64,000 nucleotides of DNA from Siniperca chuatsi (Eukaryota; Chordata; Actinopteri; Centrarchiformes; Sinipercidae), in NCBI RefSeq assembly GCF_020085105.1, contig NC_058047.1, positions 18,574,501-18,638,500 on the forward strand. The letters are read 5' to 3'. Both the position numbers and the translations under genes were made by a program. The notes beneath the pieces are model-generated. The model was not told where the DNA came from, searched no databases, and saw nothing but the letters and a program-made list of their open reading frames with translations. Shown here in pieces: positions 59,421-64,000 of this stretch; the first letter of the stretch is position 1; every line of letters begins with the position of its first letter.

Positions 59421-60230
59421 GGGGAGAGCTCTTTGAGGATTTGTCTCAGTATTGTGTCACACGACAGGCATTTACATGTGTTTGGTTTGTGGGGTATTAT
59501 ATGTGTGCATTACAGTCAGATGTAGTTATCTTGGCTTCCTTTTTTGCCTGTACATGACCTTTCCCTAAGATTAGAGCTAATAACCTGCCTTAGAATCACC
59601 TGGACTACCTCCTGTGCTAGCAGTGGCAGACTGTAGCTGCTGTGACATTTGGGAGGTGTGACAGACATGAAGTTTCACTATATTAACATGTCAAGATTTC
59701 ATACATGTGCTGTGCCAGGTATTGGCAAAGTGAGATAAATCTTGTAAAAATAATTTCTACTGTACTGTTATTGTTTAACGTCTAGGCAACTGTAGCCTTA
59801 AACAGAGTTTAATTAACTCCTGGTTTGTAACTTTCAAAGAAGAAAACTAATAAGATAGAAAATGCAATGCAATGTTTTGTTGTTCTTCTTTGTTCCACTG
59901 ACCTGCATGTCCAATGCAAGTAAGAGATGTCTCTTAACAGTAACAACTAATGATAGACCTACACAGGGCCTACCTATACAGACTTTATTCCCACAACATT
60001 ACCATTTAAATATAAATACTCCATACACAATGCTGCATTAATGTTGTGGAACAGAATGTAATAAACAGAATGATTCAAATCCTTATTGGTCTAGCACTAG
60101 AACAGCATCAAATTAGGCTCTTGTGTTCTCTTCAGAAATGTTTTGACCTGGGATATTGACATGAATGTTACTTAGAAGATGTTAATTATACTAACTTTCA
60201 AATCCCAGCTATTATTTAAGGAATTCTTTG

Positions 60231-60368
60231 GAATTTTGCCTTTATTAGATTAGTGTAGAAACAGACGAAGCAAGAGAGGGGCACGACATGCAACAAAGGT
60301 CCCTGACTGGAACCGAACCAGGGACATTGTGAGTACGTGTCCCAACCACTAGGCCACCAGAACGCCCA
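60231..60368 (-). mobile_element. tRNA-derived SINE
   Basis: On the minus strand the head GGGCGTTCTGGTGGCCTAGTGG contains a perfect A box (TGGCCTAGTGG, 60346-60356). The B box is near-perfect, GGTTCGGTTCC (60309-60319). A GTTGCATGTCGTGCCCCTCTC body follows, then a tail of CTAATAAAGGCAAAATTC. Head, body and AATAAAGGCAAAA tail together match a SINE that I recall as common in percomorph fish. It is short (about 138 bp) and diverged. It is not a tRNA gene, because the acceptor and anticodon arms cannot be formed. Confidence 0.75.
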
Positions 60369-60369
60369 G

Positions 60370-61091
60370 TAATGTCCAACTTTTGAACCAAAATGTATGC
60401 TTTATACCATAAACTGGAAAAACATCTATCTTTTTACAAATTCCTCACTGAAAATATTGGATTATTACTGTAGAAACAAATGGTTTACTGCTTCCAGCAT
60501 TGCTAGATAATTTAATAACTGGTAAATCTATGTGAATTCTACAACTGTACAGTCAGTTTTACTTCTGGATCAGGTTTCCTAGCCTGAGCAAGACTTAAGT
60601 TGAAAATGGCTGCAGTGGGAATAAGGTCAGTTATTAAATACCAATTTCTGTCCTCCAGGTAGCAGCCTCTATATTCAGTGGTCTGAGGAAGGCTGTGCTA
60701 ACTATAGAAGTTCTGATGTCTTTGATTGGGAAAATAAAGGGCAGGAGAAGGCAAACTGGAGGAAAGGGAAGGACTTAAGTGTGTAACGCCTGCTGTGGCA
60801 GCCATAGAGTGGGAATAAACTGTATTCTTTCACTCATCCATGAGAGAGACAGAAAAGCTTATTTCAATTTTTCCAGGAAATGTGTCTGTATTGTGTATAT
60901 GTGTGTGTGTGTGTGTGTCTTGACAGCAGTCAGCATATACAGGAAACCACAGAAAGCTAACATTTATCGCCATGAAATGAGGGAAAGGTTTTGCTCCACC
61001 TGCCTGATACAGAGAAAATCACAGAGCACAGTGGTCAGACAAAATAACCAATGATTTCTACAGCCACCACTAACTATAAACCATCTGACCC

Positions 61092-61124
<33 letters not shown>

Positions 61125-64000
61125 TTGTAGAGCGACACTGTGTGAGTCATAGCAAGGCTGCAGGTGATTGGTCAGGAAGTGGTCGTGTTATTATCTCTAA
61201 TTGAGGGGTAATTGTAGAGCTGAGTGTACCGTACTGTATGTGTGAGTGTGTGTGTATGTGTATGTGTATCTTTCTATGTGTCTGTGTTTGTGTTTAGGTG
61301 TATGCAGAGTGGAAAATTACATCTAGAGTTTAGGCTTGCTGTGATTAAAAACAAAACAGAGTAAATACTGGGCTTTAGTGGGCAGCAGTGGGAATGGCTG
61401 GATGTTCTACATCCTGTGTGTGCGTGTGCGTGTGTGCGATAGTGTGCTGCTATTGTCGGTCTACAGACTGTGATGAAAAAAGGCAGGCAGCCAACTACAA
61501 CAGGTCTTTTAAGCAGGTTATTATTTTAACCTGCTTTTTATTATTTCCAGCTAAATTATTAATCCTCAAAGTCCACTGACAGATAAACTAATGTAGAAAG
61601 CATGTAGGTAGACTGAGTTTGCCACAGATTAAAAGGAAAAGACCACCCTAAAACATGTTAATACTGTTAAAACTGGTGCACTATTCTCATTTACGCCATT
61701 ATTTATATAATTTAGCTGTTTAGCTGTTGAAAACCATGTCTGACATACCTGCTTCCACCCAGTACAATGTAGGGAAATGTAATTTTGCTTGTGGTGCTAA
61801 AACCATTGAAAACCTAAATTTAAAAAAACACATCAACCGCCAAATATAACAATGTCAGATATCCTCAGCATATTGATAATTAAAGTATATGAATGGGCAG
61901 AAACCCTTAGGAATGGGAGACAAGATGTGTGCTCTTTTGTTTGTTTGTTGGTTTTTATGTAAATTGACATTCAACATTCTGTCCCAATGCTTGCTCATAC
62001 AAGGAGAAATCCTTCACATATGGGTCAGAAATACATCATCTCAGTTAACTGTAGCCTCAGTGTAATGCAGCAACAATACTTGTTGTGTTTTTAACACTGT
62101 ACAGGAAGTGTAGCAAAAGCAGCACATTAGCAGAGCAGCAGCTTCAGTAGTCCGTCTGTGTCTACACAGTGTGTAGGTCACCCGCGTTTCGGCAACGCTC
62201 AGAGCCGGACACACAATCACTGCACGGGCATAAAAAAATGGAAGAAAATACACATGAAATGTAAAAGTGGCACAATTGGGTTGTGTTAAGGGTGAGTGAA
62301 ATACGAGCTGTTACCTTCTGACAGATGTATTGATTAAAATAGGAACATATCTGTTCTGTCAGACGTGTGTGAGACAGACGACTGAAAAACACAGCTGGAA
62401 CGCCTCCTGTGTAGACACACTGTAAGGATCATGGCCTTGATTAATGGCAAATGTTTGTGAGTGGTAGCTGTCTATACTTGTGTAAATGGCCATAGCTTTG
62501 ATTGAAAACAAGGTCATACTCCATCTATGAGGGCTGTCAAGGCCTTTGAAACACACAGGAATTGAAGTAGATGAGGCAATTTTGGGGGAAGTCACTAAAG
62601 GTAAACATTAAAAATGTACAATACGATACATCGAAAATACACAAAACAATAATCAGGAGACCTCTGCGTTGTTTGGTTTAAGCTGGCAGTGGTTACTATG
62701 TCCACAGTTTCCACCACTGAAACTTGTTGGAGAAAACACAAGCAGCCAAAGCTGACCAATCACAGTTTTTGTTGCCTTCATGTGGTGTTGTCTTTGTAGC
62801 CCAGACTTGTAGTTCGATTTTTGAGGAGATGCAAGTCAGCTATGTGCAGGTAGTTTTCTGACCAAATGTACTTGCTAATGCAAACTAGTTTTATATAAAC
62901 AATTTTTAGGACACAAGGTTGTTTATTTTGAAATCATCCTTTTAGCTTGTGGTTGTTCTTAGCTATTTATTTGCTGGTAAGGTTTTTGAGCCCAGAGTAG
63001 CTCTTTTCTCATGTCTACTGTAAAACTGCAAGAAGAATATTTTAAAAATAAACAATTTGGTTGTGGGTCTATATATTTTTCTTGGCATTTTCTCATTGTG
63101 TAACTACGGACTCATCACAAAGTTCCCTCTTCCTGCTCTAGCTGGCTCTCCCTTTTCTCTTCTGTCAGCATGAGGAGGAAGAGTTTTCCTCACTGTCTGA
63201 CTCCCCATCTCTCCCTTCATGCCTTCTACTGGTTTGAACCCCCCAACCCTCCCCTCTCCAGATAGCTGTCTGTTCTCACCTACTCTGAGCAGGGATCTAA
63301 TTGAGGGCAATCATTCAGATAAAATGGTCCCTACAATGATGCTGCTGTGCTTGCGTGTGTGTGCGTGTTTGTGTACGTACGTGTTTGTGTATGTGAGAAG
63401 AGGGGGGATCCTCTCTGCTTCATCCACCATCCAACCCCACCACCTCCTCTCCTCTCTCACTCTCTCCACCACCATTAAAATGCCATGCCGCTCTCTCGAC
63501 CCGTCTACCCTGCTGTCCCCCCAATGAGCCTTTTGTGTGGCACAGAGAAGAGGTACTGAGGACGGGGGGGCGGGGGGCAGGCCTGGTCTTGACTGGTTGT
63601 CTCGGACCTCTGGGAGCACCTTCTTAACATCAGGAGAGCTGTGGTGCTTCCAAAGGCGCTCTACTTTTCACTCCTCTCTCCTGTCCTCTTAATTCCCCAC
63701 CACCCTGACCCCACCCCGATTCCAACCTATATCAATGGCTTGTGGGTTTTTTTTGGGTTTTTGTTTTTTTGCTTTTCTGGAGTTGTTTGGTGCCTTTTTT
63801 GGTTTTTCATTTTGTCCCCACTCTCTGTCAGTGTCTCTCTTTTACATTTACTTCAGTTTGTGATTTCCTACGTACATTTTCTACATGTTGCTCTCAATAA
63901 AGTTTGGGAGTATGCACTGCATTCTGGTATATTGAGGCTACTACTGGCACTGAAATTGGTGTTTCTGCCTCCTCTACAATAGTTTTCTCCCAGTGTGATT
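60370..64000. other. Gene-free right end of the window
   Basis: No gene supported. (GT)n runs lie at about 60897-60918 and 61095-61122, with GT-rich patches at 61237-61300 and 61415-61440. The end from 63100 is C/T-rich and yields Ser/Pro/Leu frames without recognisable domains. An AATAAA occurs at 63897-63902, without a gene to attach it to. Confidence 0.4.

Overview
The window is vertebrate nuclear DNA, most likely from a percomorph-type teleost fish. It is AT-rich with very long non-coding stretches. It carries many (CA)n/(GT)n microsatellites, a CR1/L2-type LINE, tRNA-derived SINEs and MITE-like elements of kinds familiar from fish genomes, and two vertebrate forkhead genes. Nothing looks prokaryotic: I see no operons, CRISPR array or insertion sequence.

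Only two intact protein-coding genes can be supported, both single-exon forkhead transcription factors on the + strand within the first 12 kb: foxe3 (1832-3079) and foxd2 (10012-11115). The order FOXE3-FOXD2 in the same direction is the tetrapod arrangement, and it supports both names. Each gene has a TATA box with a perfect inverted repeat at or just upstream of it, a plausible polyadenylation signal, a complete forkhead domain and a C-terminal FSIDNII eh1-type motif (Groucho/TLE binding in related Fox proteins). In vertebrates foxe3 is a lens regulator; foxd2 acts in mesenchyme, including paraxial and kidney mesenchyme. The 6 kb between them holds a perfect 22-bp-arm hairpin, two CTCF-like sites and a block that looks like a conserved non-coding element.

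From 12 kb to 64 kb there is no intact recognisable gene, and none of the neighbours expected from other vertebrates (for example trabd2b) is visible. The part nearest foxd2 (12-18 kb) has several GC-richer, low-repeat, TAAT/ATTA-containing blocks that are enhancer candidates. At 19.9-24.7 kb the minus strand carries exon-like coding fragments, some with splice-site-like edges, of a protein I cannot name with certainty. They are partly duplicated and decayed, and are interrupted by a 5'-truncated CR1/L2 LINE and a long (TA)n tract. At 34.7-36.4 kb a promoter-like segment followed by splice-site-like sequences could be a short spliced, probably non-coding, transcript.

The rest is a gene desert with scattered repeats: dispersed teleost repeats (26.6 and 42.1 kb), MITE-like elements with imperfect terminal inverted repeats (39.1 and 54.2 kb), a 600-bp polypyrimidine tract (39.9-40.5 kb), a short interstitial telomeric repeat (46.0 kb), two minus-strand tRNA-derived SINEs (51.8 and 60.2 kb) and many microsatellites. 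A desert of this kind beside a developmental transcription factor usually holds long-range enhancers, but that is inference here. All family names rest on visual recognition of motifs, without any database search.
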